A DNA stretch of 64,000 nucleotides from Methanobacteriota archaeon (GTDB taxonomy: Archaea > JAADCQ01 > Methanopyri > Methanopyrales > Methanopyraceae), in contig JAMOPO010000015.1 in NCBI GenBank assembly GCA_027064425.1, positions 365,959 to 429,958 on the forward strand, written 5' to 3'. A program made the translations under genes and the position numbers. Below, piece after piece: positions 49,363 through 58,299 of this stretch (its first letter is position 1; each line of letters opens with the position of its first letter). The notes beneath the pieces are model-generated. The model was not told where the DNA came from. It saw nothing but the letters and a program-made list of their open reading frames with translations, and searched no databases.

Positions 49363-50943
49363 TTGGTGCCATGGGTCGAGAAGTACCGGCCCAAGCGCCT
49401 CAAGGAGCTGGCGAACCAGGAGGAGGCGAAGAAGGAGCTGGTCGCGTGGGCCAACCAGTGGGCGCGCGGTGAGCCTCCCGAGCCCCGCGCCGTCCTCCTC
49501 CACGGTCCTCCAGGCACGGGCAAGACCAGCGCGGCCTACGCCCTCGCGAACGAGTTCGGCTGGGACGTGGTCGAGCTGAACGCCTCTGACAAGCGCACCC
49601 GGGATGTCATCGAGAAGGTCGTGGGCGGCGCCTCCGCCGGCCGCTCCCTCGCCCGACTGATCCAGCGGGCCGGCGGCCGCCACGAGCGGGTGGAAGGGTC
49701 GGATCGGGTCCTAGTTCTCGTGGACGAGGTCGACGGCATCGACCCGCGCGAGGACCGGGGTGGCGTGACCGCGCTGATCCGGGCCGTGAAGCGCGCGCAG
49801 AATCCGCTCGTGCTGGTCGCCAACGACCCGTGGAGCCTGCCCAAGTCGCTGCGCGACGAGGTCCGGATGATCGAGTTCCGGCAGCTGCGGAAGCGGGACA
49901 TCGTGAACGTCCTCCGCCGGATCTGCGAGTCGGAGGGCGTCGAGTACGACGAGCGCGCCCTCGAGATGATCGCCCAGCGGGCCCGGGGCGACCTCCGCGC
50001 GGCCATCAACGACCTCGAGGCGATCGCCCGGTCCACCGGTCGGGTCACGGTCGACGACGTCCAGGACCTCGGCTGGCGGGACAAGGAGATCACGATCTTC
50101 GAGGCGCTCGGCCAGATCTTCAACAAGTCGCCCCGGGAGGCGCGCCGGGCCCTCTGGAACCTGGACGAGGACCCGGAGGATGTTATCCTCTGGATCGCGC
50201 AGAACGTGCCCCGGGCCTACGACGACCCGAGGGAGATCGAGCAGGCGTACGACTATCTCTCGAAGGCCGACATCTTCTCGACCCGAGCGATCGAGACGGG
50301 CAACTGGCGGTTCAAGTACGTGTACGCGACCGACCTAATGACGTCTGGCGTGGCCGGTGCCAGGCGCGGGAAGCCGCCGGGGTTCGTGCGGTTCCAGCCG
50401 CCCCGAATCCTGCGCAGGTTGAGCGCGACGAAGAAGGAGCGGGAGATCCTCAACTCCATCGCCGAGAAGATCGCGGAGCGGATGCACGTGTCAACCCGGG
50501 TGGCGAAGAACGACATCATCCCGGTCCTGCAGGTCGCCTTCCGTAAGTTCGTGGAGGAGGAGTCGGAGCGTGGCCTGGAGATCCTGAGCGGGATCGCCGG
50601 GTACCTGCAGCTGACGAAGCGAGAGATCTCATACCTGTGTGAGGATCCGCGGGTGGCGCAGCGGATCTACAACCGGTCGCTGCAGGTGAGGAAGAAGCTG
50701 AAGGAGGCGCAGCGTGAGGAGCTGAAGGAGCGGGTAGCGGCGATGATGGAAGAGGCCGAGGAAGCCCTGGCCGAAGGGGCGGAGGAGACCGCCGAGACGC
50801 CCGCTGTTGAGGAAGCTGAGGAGGAAACCGCCGAAGAGGAGGCTGCTGAGGAGGAAGAGGAAGAAGAGGAGGAAGCCGCCGAGGAGGAAGAAAAGAAGAA
50901 GGAGAAGCGGGAGGAGCAAAAGACGCTGGACGCGTTCTTCTGA
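49363..50943 (+). CDS. rfcL: Replication factor C large subunit with PIP box
   Basis: The 526-residue large RFC subunit starts VPWVEKYRPKRLKELANQEE. Walker A is HGPPGTGKTSAAYAL, then VVELNASDKRTRDVIEKVVGGA, Walker B VLVLVDEVDGID and the helical collar. The last 80 residues alternate long Glu/Ala runs and a Lys-rich patch, ending in QKTLDAFF (residues 519-526), a PIP box for PCNA. TTG 49363 (or GTG 49366) follows the rfcS stop by 5 bases. The extended acidic tail is common in this organism's proteins. Confidence 0.95.
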   Translation: MVPWVEKYRPKRLKELANQEEAKKELVAWANQWARGEPPEPRAVLLHGPPGTGKTSAAYALANEFGWDVVELNASDKRTRDVIEKVVGGASAGRSLARLIQRAGGRHERVEGSDRVLVLVDEVDGIDPREDRGGVTALIRAVKRAQNPLVLVANDPWSLPKSLRDEVRMIEFRQLRKRDIVNVLRRICESEGVEYDERALEMIAQRARGDLRAAINDLEAIARSTGRVTVDDVQDLGWRDKEITIFEALGQIFNKSPREARRALWNLDEDPEDVILWIAQNVPRAYDDPREIEQAYDYLSKADIFSTRAIETGNWRFKYVYATDLMTSGVAGARRGKPPGFVRFQPPRILRRLSATKKEREILNSIAEKIAERMHVSTRVAKNDIIPVLQVAFRKFVEEESERGLEILSGIAGYLQLTKREISYLCEDPRVAQRIYNRSLQVRKKLKEAQREELKERVAAMMEEAEEALAEGAEETAETPAVEEAEEETAEEEAAEEEEEEEEEAAEEEEKKKEKREEQKTLDAFF

Positions 50944-50946
50944 GGC

Positions 50947-51282
50947 TTACCCGAACAGGGCTCCGAGGCCGGCCGCTGCCTCCTCCTCGGCCTCCTCCTC
51001 TTCTTCCTCCTCCTCCTCTTCTTCCTCTTCCTCCTCAGCAGCCTCCTCCTCAGTCTCCTCCTCTTCCTCCTCAGCGCCGGCACCGGCGGCCGGTGCTGCG
51101 GCCGGCACGGCGGCCTCCTCGATGGCCTCGTCGATGTCGACTTCCTCTAGCGCGGCGACCGTGGCCTTCAGCCGGGCCTCGTCCACTTCGACGCCGGCGG
51201 CCTCCAGGACCTTCCGCAGGTTCTCCTCGTTGATCTCTTGACCGGCGGCGTGCAGTAGCAGGCACGCGTAGATGTACTCCAA
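50947..51282 (-). CDS. rpl12: Ribosomal stalk protein P1 (L12)
   Basis: An approximately 111-residue archaeal P1/L12 protein. The N-terminal dimerisation domain is [38 protein letters not shown] (in parts), followed by an Ala/Pro hinge, a long Glu run and the conserved end ALFG that recruits translation factors. TTG 51282 is chosen because it places EYIYA at the N-terminus and has GAGAGGGGGTG upstream; codons up to 51336 are unlikely. It converges with rfcL with a 3-base gap. Confidence 0.92.
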   Translation of the reverse strand: MEYIYACLLLHAAGQEINEENLRKVLEAAGVEVDEARLKATVAALEEVDIDEAIEEAAVPAAAPAAGAGAEEEEEETEEEAAEEEEEEEEEEEEEEEAEEEAAAGLGALFG

Positions 51283-51359
51283 ACCGAGCACCCCCTCTCC
51301 GAGGACTTTCGCCCCTCGGCGCCCGTAGAGTTCCAAAAAGGTTTACGGGAGGGGACACC

Positions 51360-52460
51360 GTGTCCGGGAACCCGTTTCGGAAGATGCCAGAGGTGCCGGA
51401 TCCGGAGGAGCTCATCGACACCGCGTTCCGGAGGGCAGAGCGAGCGGCCGAGGGAACGCGCAAGTCGTTCCGGGGCACGAGGACTCCGCCGGAGGTGAGG
51501 GCCCGGTCCATCGAGATCGCCCGGGTCAACACCGCCTCTCAGCTGATTCAGGATCGACTCTGGGAGATCGTCCGAAAGACGCCGAACCTGGACAAGATCC
51601 ACCCGTTCTACCGGGAGCTGGCGGACGCTATCGCGGGCGTGGACAAGCTCAAGCAGAGCCTCGCCGACGTGCACACGGTGGCCAAGCTGGCCCGGCTGAT
51701 CCGGGAAGAGTACATCCGGAAGCTCAAGCAGACGGACGACCCGGGCGAGGCCGCGGAGCTGCGCCGGCAGGCGTACGGACGGCTGGCCTCGGCGGTGCGT
51801 CGTAAGGCGGGCGACGCGCTGAGGTTCCTCCGGCAGGTGCAGCCGAAGCTCGTGGACCTGCCCTCCATCGACCCGGAGATGTTCACGGTAACGTTCGCCG
51901 GGCACCCCAACGTGGGCAAGACCACGCTGATGACGGCACTCACCGGCTCGGAGCCGGAGATCGCGCCCTACCCGTTCACGACGAAGGGGATTCAGGTGGG
52001 CTACATGGAGGACCCGTACCCGGTGCAGATTCTGGACACGCCGGGCCTGCTGGACCGGCCGGACGAGGAGCGGAACCCGATCGAGCGCCAGGCGATCGTG
52101 GCGCTGAAGCACGCCACCGACGCCGTCTTTTTCCTCCTGGATCCGACGGGGACGTGCGGGTTCGACGTCGAGGAGCAGCTGGACCTGCTGCGCCGGGTGC
52201 GGGAGGAGTTCGACGTTCCCTTCCACGTGGTCCTCACGAAGGCGGACATGGAGGACCTGTGGGAGCGGCCCGAGGAGCTCGATGAGGTGCTGGAGGAGGA
52301 CGACAAGGTGTTCGAGGTCTCGGCGAAGGACGGTCGGGGGCTCGACAAGTTAAAACGGAGGCTCAACGAGCTGGCCCGGGGGTACTACGGTGAGCGCGAT
52401 CGAAAGGATGTTGGAGGAGGCGGTGAGGACTGGAGCGAAGAGCGCCGAGGAGGGGATTAA
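51360..52460 (+). CDS. NOG1-family ribosome assembly GTPase
   Basis: A 366-residue Obg-superfamily GTPase. The N-terminal helical domain (residues 1-165) carries the NOG1 features PNLDKIHPFYRELADAIAGVDKLKQSLADVHTVAK. The G domain then shows GHPNVGKTTLMTALTG, PYPFTTKGIQVGYME, LDTPGLLDRP, VLTKADMEDL and VSAKDGRGLD. NOG1 acts in large-subunit assembly. GTG 51360 follows GGGAGGGGAC. The 3' end overlaps hsp20 by 71 bases in another frame, giving an atypical Gly/Arg-rich tail. Confidence 0.93.
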   Translation: MSGNPFRKMPEVPDPEELIDTAFRRAERAAEGTRKSFRGTRTPPEVRARSIEIARVNTASQLIQDRLWEIVRKTPNLDKIHPFYRELADAIAGVDKLKQSLADVHTVAKLARLIREEYIRKLKQTDDPGEAAELRRQAYGRLASAVRRKAGDALRFLRQVQPKLVDLPSIDPEMFTVTFAGHPNVGKTTLMTALTGSEPEIAPYPFTTKGIQVGYMEDPYPVQILDTPGLLDRPDEERNPIERQAIVALKHATDAVFFLLDPTGTCGFDVEEQLDLLRRVREEFDVPFHVVLTKADMEDLWERPEELDEVLEEDDKVFEVSAKDGRGLDKLKRRLNELARGYYGERDRKDVGGGGEDWSEERRGGD

Positions 52461-52905
52461 GCTCGCGAGCGAGCTGTTCGAGGAGGTCCTGCGAGAGGGC
52501 CTTAGGACGCTGTCGGAGGCGGCCAGGTCGGAGGACCTGCAGGGTCTGGTGGAGGACGCTACCGGCCAGCTCGTCCGGACGCTGCGCTGGGCGAGCACCC
52601 CGGCCGTGGACGTGTATGAGAGGTCGGGCGAGTTCGTGATCGTGGTGGAGGTGCCCGGTGCCAAGCCGGACGACGTGAGCGTGCGCGCCGGGGAGGACTA
52701 CGTGGAGGTCCGGGCCAAGCTGCCCCGGATGCGCGAGGGCAGGCCCAGGTACCGGGAGCGCGTGACGGGCGAGGTCACCCGGCGGATCGACCTGGACGCG
52801 AAGATCGACCCGAAGGGTGTCAAGGCGGAGTGCGGCGACGGCCTGCTGGTGATACGAGCCCCCAAGGTTGAGGAGGCGGAGGTGAAGGTGAGGCCGGCCG
52901 AGTGA
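52390..52905 (+). CDS. Small heat shock protein, Hsp20 family
   Basis: A 171-residue protein with an N-terminal helical region (residues 1-70), then an alpha-crystallin domain starting PAVDVYERSGEFVIVVEVPGAKPDDVSV. The GLLVIRAPK motif near residue 155 is the GxLxIxxxK-like end of the domain. The IxI/V motif after it is replaced by AEVKVRP. It starts at GTG 52390 within the NOG1 gene, an unusually long 71-base overlap. It probably holds unfolded proteins as an oligomer. Confidence 0.87.
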   Translation: MSAIERMLEEAVRTGAKSAEEGIKLASELFEEVLREGLRTLSEAARSEDLQGLVEDATGQLVRTLRWASTPAVDVYERSGEFVIVVEVPGAKPDDVSVRAGEDYVEVRAKLPRMREGRPRYRERVTGEVTRRIDLDAKIDPKGVKAECGDGLLVIRAPKVEEAEVKVRPAE

Positions 52906-52984
52906 CGGCTCGGTCCCGGGTTCAGTCGTCACCCGGCACGCCGTCAGCCGTTCCGGACCCTCGTCATCGCCGGAGGTATCGCCC

Positions 52985-54037
52985 ATGATCGAGATCGACG
53001 GGTCCTACGGGGAGGGAGGCGGACAGATCCTCCGCACCGCCGTCGGGATGGCGGCCCTCACGGGGAAGCCGGTGAGGATCTTCAACATCCGCGCCAACCG
53101 GCCCAACCCGGGCATGTCCCATCAGCACTACCATGCGGTTAAAGCTGTGGCGGAGATGTGCGACGCCGAGTGCGAGGGGCTGGAGGTGGGATCCACCGAG
53201 CTGGTGTTCAGGCCCGGCAGGGTGCGAGGAGGCGAGTACGAGATCGATATCGGAACGGCGGGCAGCGTGACCCTGCTCCTGCAGGCCGTCAAGCTCGCCG
53301 CCCTCGCCGCCGACTCCACCGTCGAGGTCGAGGTTCGGGGCGGCACGGACGTCAAGTGGTCGCCACCAGTGGACTACGAGATCCACGTGCACGCGCACTA
53401 CCTCAAGCGGATCGGATGCGAGTACGAGCTCGAGGTAGAGCGGCGCGGGCACTACCCGCGCGGTGGGGGCATCGTTCGGGCCCGGATCGAGCCGGTCGAC
53501 AGGCTCAAGCCCCTCAACGCCGTCGAGTTCGGAGAGCTCGAGGAGGTCCGGGGCATCTCCCACTGCGTCCGACTGCCGCCCCACGTTGCCGAGCGTCAGG
53601 CTAGGGCGGCGGCGGAGGTGATCGAGAGGGAGCTCGGCGTCGAACCGGACATCGAGGTGGAGACGTACCCCAAGCACCGGGACCCGCACAAGGGACCGGG
53701 CAGCGGGATCGTGCTCTGGGCCGAAGACGATCAGGGCAACCGGATCGGCGCCGACGCGCTCGGCGAGAAGGGCAAGCCGGCCGAGCAGGTGGGCCGGGAG
53801 GCCGCCGAGGAGCTGGTCGAGCGCGTGAAGACGGGCATGGCGCTGGACGAGAACATGGGTGATCAGATCCTACCCTTCCTGGCCCTCGCGGACGGCGAGT
53901 CGGAGTACGGAGTGACGAGGGTCGACCCGCACCTGACCACGAACGCCTGGGTGGTTCAGAAGTTCCTGGACGTCGACATCGAAGTGGACGGGGAGGAGGG
54001 TGAGCCCGCGGTGGTCAGGGTCCGGCCTGGGAGTTGA
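52985..54037 (+). CDS. rtcA: RNA 3'-terminal phosphate cyclase
   Basis: A 350-residue RtcA that converts RNA 3'-phosphate ends to 2',3'-cyclic phosphate with ATP. Motifs: IDGSYGEGGGQILRTAVGMAALTGKPVRI (in parts: GEGGGQILRTA), IRANRPNPGMSHQHYHAV, IDIGTAGSVTLLLQAV, HYPRGGGIVRARI and the C-terminal nucleotide-binding histidine region DPHLTTNAWVV. The length is usual. ATG 52985 follows GGAGGTATC. The 3' end overlaps the convergent nucleotidyltransferase gene by 23 bases. Confidence 0.95.
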   Translation: MIEIDGSYGEGGGQILRTAVGMAALTGKPVRIFNIRANRPNPGMSHQHYHAVKAVAEMCDAECEGLEVGSTELVFRPGRVRGGEYEIDIGTAGSVTLLLQAVKLAALAADSTVEVEVRGGTDVKWSPPVDYEIHVHAHYLKRIGCEYELEVERRGHYPRGGGIVRARIEPVDRLKPLNAVEFGELEEVRGISHCVRLPPHVAERQARAAAEVIERELGVEPDIEVETYPKHRDPHKGPGSGIVLWAEDDQGNRIGADALGEKGKPAEQVGREAAEELVERVKTGMALDENMGDQILPFLALADGESEYGVTRVDPHLTTNAWVVQKFLDVDIEVDGEEGEPAVVRVRPGS

Positions 54038-54707
54038 GCGCCCGCTCCGCCTCCCGCACGTCGCCCGGCTCGTTAACGTTCAGTAGCTCGCCCTTGTCCC
54101 TGGGCGGCACGACCCTGAACTCCAGCCCGGACTCCCGGAGCACCGGGTTCAGGTTCATCGAGTTGGAACCGCGCTCGGGCGCCAGTCGCTCGACGGTCTC
54201 CAGGAACCGCTCGACCGCGTCCCGGTCCAGCGCCAGCGGCGGCCCGTGCCCCTCCAGCTCGTCCCCACTGATCACGTCGTCCGGGGCGCCCCGATCCAGG
54301 ATCGCGGCCCCGTACTCTCTCGCCGCCCGGACGAGCTCTTCCATCGTCTCCGCGGTCACGGTCGGCTGGTCGCCCGCGAGCACCAGCGAGACGTCCGCTC
54401 GGGAGCGCCGGAGGAGGTTGGCCGCCGTCCGGGCCATGGGCACGTCCGCCGGGTCGTTGAGCACCGGCTTGACCGGGGCCCTCGCGTGCTCGGTCACCGC
54501 CTCCCACACGAGGCCCGCGTCGTAGCCCAGCCCCACCAGGATCACGTCCGCAACCCGTGAGGCGCGCTTGACCACCCAGCCGACCATCGGCTTGCCCGCG
54601 ACCGGGTAGATCAGCTTGTTGACGGGCTCCTCGCCGCGCTCCCGCAGCCCCTCCCGGAATCGGCTGGCCCGGCCGGCCGCCAGCACGCACGCCGCGACCC
54701 GCACCAT
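54015..54707 (-). CDS. MobA/GlmU-like nucleotidyltransferase
   Basis: A 230-residue single-domain NTP transferase. The N-terminus CVLAAGRASRFREG is the glycine/arginine NTP-binding loop, KLIYPVAGKPMVGWVVKRA follows and VSLVLAGDQPTVTAETMEELV carries the metal-binding DQP in place of the usual DMP. Candidate roles are molybdenum cofactor or cobinamide guanylyl transfer, or a sugar nucleotide; none can be chosen from sequence. The GTG/ATG start lies at 54707, 12 bases downstream of the DRG gene's stop. Confidence 0.75.
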   Translation of the reverse strand: MVRVAACVLAAGRASRFREGLRERGEEPVNKLIYPVAGKPMVGWVVKRASRVADVILVGLGYDAGLVWEAVTEHARAPVKPVLNDPADVPMARTAANLLRRSRADVSLVLAGDQPTVTAETMEELVRAAREYGAAILDRGAPDDVISGDELEGHGPPLALDRDAVERFLETVERLAPERGSNSMNLNPVLRESGLEFRVVPPRDKGELLNVNEPGDVREAERALNSQAGP

Positions 54708-54719
54708 GGGCCTCGCACC

Positions 54720-55892
54720 CTAGCCCGCGTGCAGCTCGACGACGTCCCCGTCCTCCAGGACGTGATCGCGGCCCACCATCATTCCGTCCTTCTTCACGGA
54801 CTTACCCCAGACCCGCGCGTACTTCAGGTTCTTAGCTAGCTCCGAGTGGATCTCCTTGGCCAGATCCTCCACCGTCGCACCCCGCGGCAGGACGACCGGC
54901 GGCTTCTGCGGCTTCCCGCCCGGCTTCTTCGTGTACACCCGGATGATGTTCAGCGTATCGTACAGCCGCTCCTTGAACTCGTCCAGATTCGCCCCCTTCT
55001 TCGCCGAGATCGGTACGACCGGCAGCTCGAACTCCAGCTCCTCCTCGATCCACTCGCGCAGCTCCTCGTAGGACTCCCGCGTCCCGGGCTCGTCACCCTT
55101 GTTCGCCACCACCATCCCACGCTTGTACTCGAGCCTCCGGTCCAGCGCCTCCGCCACGTCCTCCAACGTCACCCCCTCCTCCTCGATCACCACGACCGCG
55201 CTGTGGATGCCCGACTCGCGCAGGAACTCCTTCACGTCCTCCGGGTCACACTCCAGCCGCTCCTCGCCTCGGATCTCGATCCCACCGGACGCTCGCTCCT
55301 CGATGCTGACGCCGGGCGGGGACTGATTCAGCTTGATCGCCGCCGAGTCCAGCTCGCCGAGCACCGTCTTCAGCTGGTCCACGGGATCCTCGGACAGGTC
55401 CACCATGATGCAGACCGCGTCCGCGCTCCGGATCACGCCCACGAACCGGCTGCCCTCCCCGTGCACGAACCCCTCGTGTACCGGCGGAACCTCCACCAGC
55501 TGGATCTGCACGTCCTTGTACTCCATCATCCCGGGGACCGGCTTCCGCGTCGAGTACGGGTACGGTGCCACCTCCGGCTCCGCGTTCGTCAGCTTCCGCA
55601 GCAGCGTCGACTTGCCCACGTTCGGCGGCCCCACCAGCGCGACCTGGGCGGCCCCCTCCTTCTTCACGTGGTAGTCCGGCCCGCCGCCCGACTTCTGCTT
55701 CCGCCGCTTTTCCACCTCCTCCCGCAGCTTCGCCAGCCGACGCTTGAGCAGCGCCCGCAGGTTCTCCGTGCCCTTGTGCTTCGGGACGACCGAGAGCATT
55801 TCCTCCGTGATCTTCAGCTTCTCCTCCGGCGAGCGGGCCTGGCGGTACTTCTCCTCCAGCTTGTGGTACTCCGGCGGCAGGTTCGCCGGCAC
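54720..55892 (-). CDS. DRG-family (Obg-like) GTPase with TGS domain
   Basis: A 390-residue GTPase related to eukaryotic DRG. G1 is LVGPPNVGKSTLLRKL (residues about 84-99), G2/switch VAPYPYSTRKPVPGMM, G3 replaced by VEVPPVHEG, G4 VVANKGDEPG and SAKKG. The C-terminal TGS domain (PPVVLPRGATVEDLAKEIHSEL, ending EDGDVVELHAG) is intact. The N-terminus is a basic coiled region. DRG proteins associate with ribosomes. It starts at GTG 55892, 6 bases after the MarC stop. Confidence 0.92.
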   Translation of the reverse strand: MPANLPPEYHKLEEKYRQARSPEEKLKITEEMLSVVPKHKGTENLRALLKRRLAKLREEVEKRRKQKSGGGPDYHVKKEGAAQVALVGPPNVGKSTLLRKLTNAEPEVAPYPYSTRKPVPGMMEYKDVQIQLVEVPPVHEGFVHGEGSRFVGVIRSADAVCIMVDLSEDPVDQLKTVLGELDSAAIKLNQSPPGVSIEERASGGIEIRGEERLECDPEDVKEFLRESGIHSAVVVIEEEGVTLEDVAEALDRRLEYKRGMVVANKGDEPGTRESYEELREWIEEELEFELPVVPISAKKGANLDEFKERLYDTLNIIRVYTKKPGGKPQKPPVVLPRGATVEDLAKEIHSELAKNLKYARVWGKSVKKDGMMVGRDHVLEDGDVVELHAG

Positions 55893-55898
55893 GCGAAC

Positions 55899-56510
55899 TC
55901 ACCCCCGGACCACCCTCATCACGCCGTCCAAAACCATCTGCACCCCGATCCCCGCCAGCACGACCCCCATCACCCGCGTCAGCACGCGGATGCCGGACCT
56001 CCCCAGCATCCGAGCCAGCGGCTCCGCCGCCAGGAACGTCCCCAGCGTGGCGAGCATCACGAGCACGCAGGCCAGGATCGTCTCCAACCGCCCGTACCGA
56101 TGGAGCATGACTATGACCGTGACGATGGCGCCCGGCCCCGCCAACAGCGGCGTTCCCAGCGGCACGTACGCCACGTCCAGCCGCGACTCCGGCTCGATCC
56201 GGAACCCAGTCGGATCCCCCTCCACCATCCCCAGAGCCGCCCGGAGCAGCAGGATCCCGCCCGCGATCATCAGCGCCTCGACCGAGACCCCCAGGTAATC
56301 CAGCACGAGCTTGCCCGAGATCGCGAACCCCAGGATCAGCACGCCCGCGAAGCCCACCGCCCGGTACACGACCCGCACCCGCTCCCCGGGCCTCAGGTCG
56401 GAGGTTAAGGACAGGAGGACCGGCACGTTCCCCACCGGGTCCACCACCACGAACAGCTCGATGAACCCCTTCAACACGCCGTAGAGGTCCAACGCCCGCG
56501 CCCCCAGCAC
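55899..56510 (-). CDS. MarC family (UPF0056) integral membrane protein
   Basis: A 203-residue protein with six hydrophobic segments and the MarC motifs LFVVVDPVGNVPVLLSLT (residues about 19-36) and PLLAGPGAIVTVIVM (near residue 120). The family was once linked to antibiotic resistance, but its function is unknown. GTG/ATG start at 56510, divergent from the His-rich miniprotein gene by 38 bases. Confidence 0.88.
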   Translation of the reverse strand: MLGARALDLYGVLKGFIELFVVVDPVGNVPVLLSLTSDLRPGERVRVVYRAVGFAGVLILGFAISGKLVLDYLGVSVEALMIAGGILLLRAALGMVEGDPTGFRIEPESRLDVAYVPLGTPLLAGPGAIVTVIVMLHRYGRLETILACVLVMLATLGTFLAAEPLARMLGRSGIRVLTRVMGVVLAGIGVQMVLDGVMRVVRG

Positions 56511-56548
56511 TTAAGGCCGACCGGTGCGCCGTCCACCCGGGGAACCGC

Positions 56549-56773
56549 ATGGCCTGGCGCGTGTACAAGAAGAAGGTGATCGTGCACCACTACCACCACC
56601 CGGCGCACGGCCACCACGTCGTCGTGCACAAGAAGTCCGGCCTGCTCGGAGGACTCCTGAAGCTCGGACTGGTCGCCGCCGTCCTGGTCCTGCTGGTGAT
56701 CGCCGTGGCGGTGATCGTCGGGCTGTACCTGCTGTACCGGTTCCTCGGCCGGCGACGCCACCGGACTCACTGA
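56549..56773 (+). CDS. Small His-rich single-span membrane protein
   Basis: A 74-residue protein. The N-terminal 28 residues hold eight histidines in VHHYHHPAHGHHVVVHKK and many lysines. They are followed by one or two closely spaced hydrophobic segments (LLGGLLKLGLVAAVLVLLV, then IAVAVIVGLYLLYRFL) and a basic His-containing end. The histidine cluster could bind nickel, zinc or copper, or heme. ATG 56549 has CCGGGGAACC upstream. I know no family for it. A palindromic repeat starts 15 bases after the stop. Confidence 0.65.
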   Translation: MAWRVYKKKVIVHHYHHPAHGHHVVVHKKSGLLGGLLKLGLVAAVLVLLVIAVAVIVGLYLLYRFLGRRRHRTH

Positions 56774-56788
56774 GCCCCCCTCAGCCGA

Positions 56789-56809
56789 TCGTTACGAGCG
56801 TCATAACGA
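56789..56809. repeat. 21-bp intergenic palindrome, copy 4
   Basis: TCGTTACGA-GCG-TCATAACGA, one mismatch in the right arm from the consensus. It lies just after the stop of the His-rich protein gene and about 115 bases before the start of the broken helicase gene; both are on the plus strand. Confidence 0.88.
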
Positions 56810-57160
56810 TTCGGGTCGGGAGATCGGGCGCCGAGGCCGCGCCTCAGGGTCGCAACGTTCTGTGGAACAAAGTATTTCGCCACGCGAGCGCACCACGGGG
56901 GGAGCCCCGGGCGGGGGTCGCTGGTTGAGTGAGGCGGTTTTCGAGGCGCTGGACGCCGTGGAGGAGCGTTGGGGTGACAACCTTCGCGCGTCGCAGGTGG
57001 AGATGCTGAGGAACCTGCGGAGGCAGCTCGAGGAGGATCGAGTGGCCATCCTCCGGGACCGGCCCGGCTCGGGTAAGTCGTGGCTGCTGCGCCGAATCGC
57101 ACGCGTGTACGGGGAGGGTGAGGCGAGCACCCACGCGCTGTTCTCGACCCGTCCCCGGAC

Positions 57161-58186
57161 TTGGCGGGGCGGGAGGCTAAGACGTTCCGGGACGACTGGG
57201 GACTGCAGGCGGAGTGGTGGCGGGACGTCAGCGAGTACGAGTGTCGGGTCGGGCTGGACGCGCTCCTGGGAGACAAGCTGAGTGACAAGGACCTGCTCAG
57301 GGTGTACCAGGCCGCATCAAAGGCGAACGATGAGCCGAAGTGTCACCCGGACTTCTACCGGAAGGAGGGCCCGCTCCTGGGCAGCCTGGAGGATGAGGAG
57401 CTCCGGGAGCGGGTTCGGGAGGCGCTCTACGAGGACAACCCGTACGTGCACGGGTTCGCGCCCTGGGACGAGTGCGCGGAGTGCGAGGCGGTCAGGCAGC
57501 TGCGGGAGCCGGCCCGGATCGTCTGCCTGTCGTTCGACAAGCTCCTGGCGGCCCCGTTCCTGTACGTCTCGCATGAGCGGGCCAGAGAGGCGCTAGGCAA
57601 GGAGCCGCTGATGACGCTGGAGGATTGGAAGGAGGTGCTGGACGGCTCCCTCGTGATCCTGGACGACGCGCACATGCTTCCGGGCGCGCTCGTCGTCGAG
57701 GTACCGGCGTACGTGCCCGTGGGGGACTCCACGCTGGGGAAGCGGCTGGAGGGGCTGGCGCTGGGTCAGGAGTACCTGTGGCAGGTGGTGGACTGGGGGA
57801 GGGACGTCAGGAAGGTCAGGGCGGCGCTTCGGGGAGAGATCCTCGGCGACGTGCGCGACGTGCTGGTCAAGGAGCTCGAGGATTGGCTGGAGGAGCTCCG
57901 GGACCGGATCTCGGAGGACCGGAACGCGGGTTACCTACGCGCGAGGAAGGAGCTGTCGCTGCTGAACGAGCTGGTGAACCGGGCGGAGGAGGTGGGCGTG
58001 CGGGAGTGGGTGGTGGTGCGAGGCCCCAGGCGGGGCGGTGGGGCCAAGTTCCTGACGTTCGCCCCGGTAATCGAGAGCCTCGAGCAGCTGTTGGGGCTGC
58101 TCATGGGCCCGGACCTGATGGACCTGCCGGAGGCGTACCTCGTGGCGGAGAACCGGCCGACGCTGTCGGAGCTGCGGCGGGGATGA
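57161..58186 (+). CDS. Middle piece of broken Rad3/XPD-like helicase (Fe-S region and DDAH box)
   Basis: An open frame of up to 341 codons from TTG 57161. It lacks the Walker A motif, which lies upstream in another frame. It contains C-x-C-x-CxxC ligands for a probable [4Fe-4S] cluster (near residues 30, 60, 105 and 108), LSFDKLLAAPFLYVS and LVILDDAHMLPGALVVE (motif II, DDAH instead of DEAH), followed by a helical Arch-like region (residues 190-260). No ribosome site precedes the TTG, so translation from here is doubtful. If expressed as is it could not hydrolyse ATP alone. Confidence 0.55.
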   Translation: MAGREAKTFRDDWGLQAEWWRDVSEYECRVGLDALLGDKLSDKDLLRVYQAASKANDEPKCHPDFYRKEGPLLGSLEDEELRERVREALYEDNPYVHGFAPWDECAECEAVRQLREPARIVCLSFDKLLAAPFLYVSHERAREALGKEPLMTLEDWKEVLDGSLVILDDAHMLPGALVVEVPAYVPVGDSTLGKRLEGLALGQEYLWQVVDWGRDVRKVRAALRGEILGDVRDVLVKELEDWLEELRDRISEDRNAGYLRARKELSLLNELVNRAEEVGVREWVVVRGPRRGGGAKFLTFAPVIESLEQLLGLLMGPDLMDLPEAYLVAENRPTLSELRRG

Positions 58187-58299
58187 CCGATCCGCGGGAG
58201 GGGAGTGACCGATGGGTGCACGGGCCGTCTTCCACCTGCTCCCAGTGCGCATCAAGGCCAAGGACGCGTGGAGGCTGGGGAGGCTCCTGCGGCGGGGAC

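Noticed and set aside
47516..49372. A 618-codon open frame on the minus strand across the whole rfcS gene
   Set aside because: It is the antisense shadow of rfcS (which has clear RFC and intein motifs). Its sequence is rich in His, Leu, Arg and Pro without domains. Long antisense frames are expected in such G+C-rich DNA.
52906..52984. Possible C/D box sRNA on the minus strand upstream of rtcA
   Set aside because: GATGACG, CTGA, GTGACGA and CTGA occur, but the C box is off consensus and no guide-length spacing separates C' from D.
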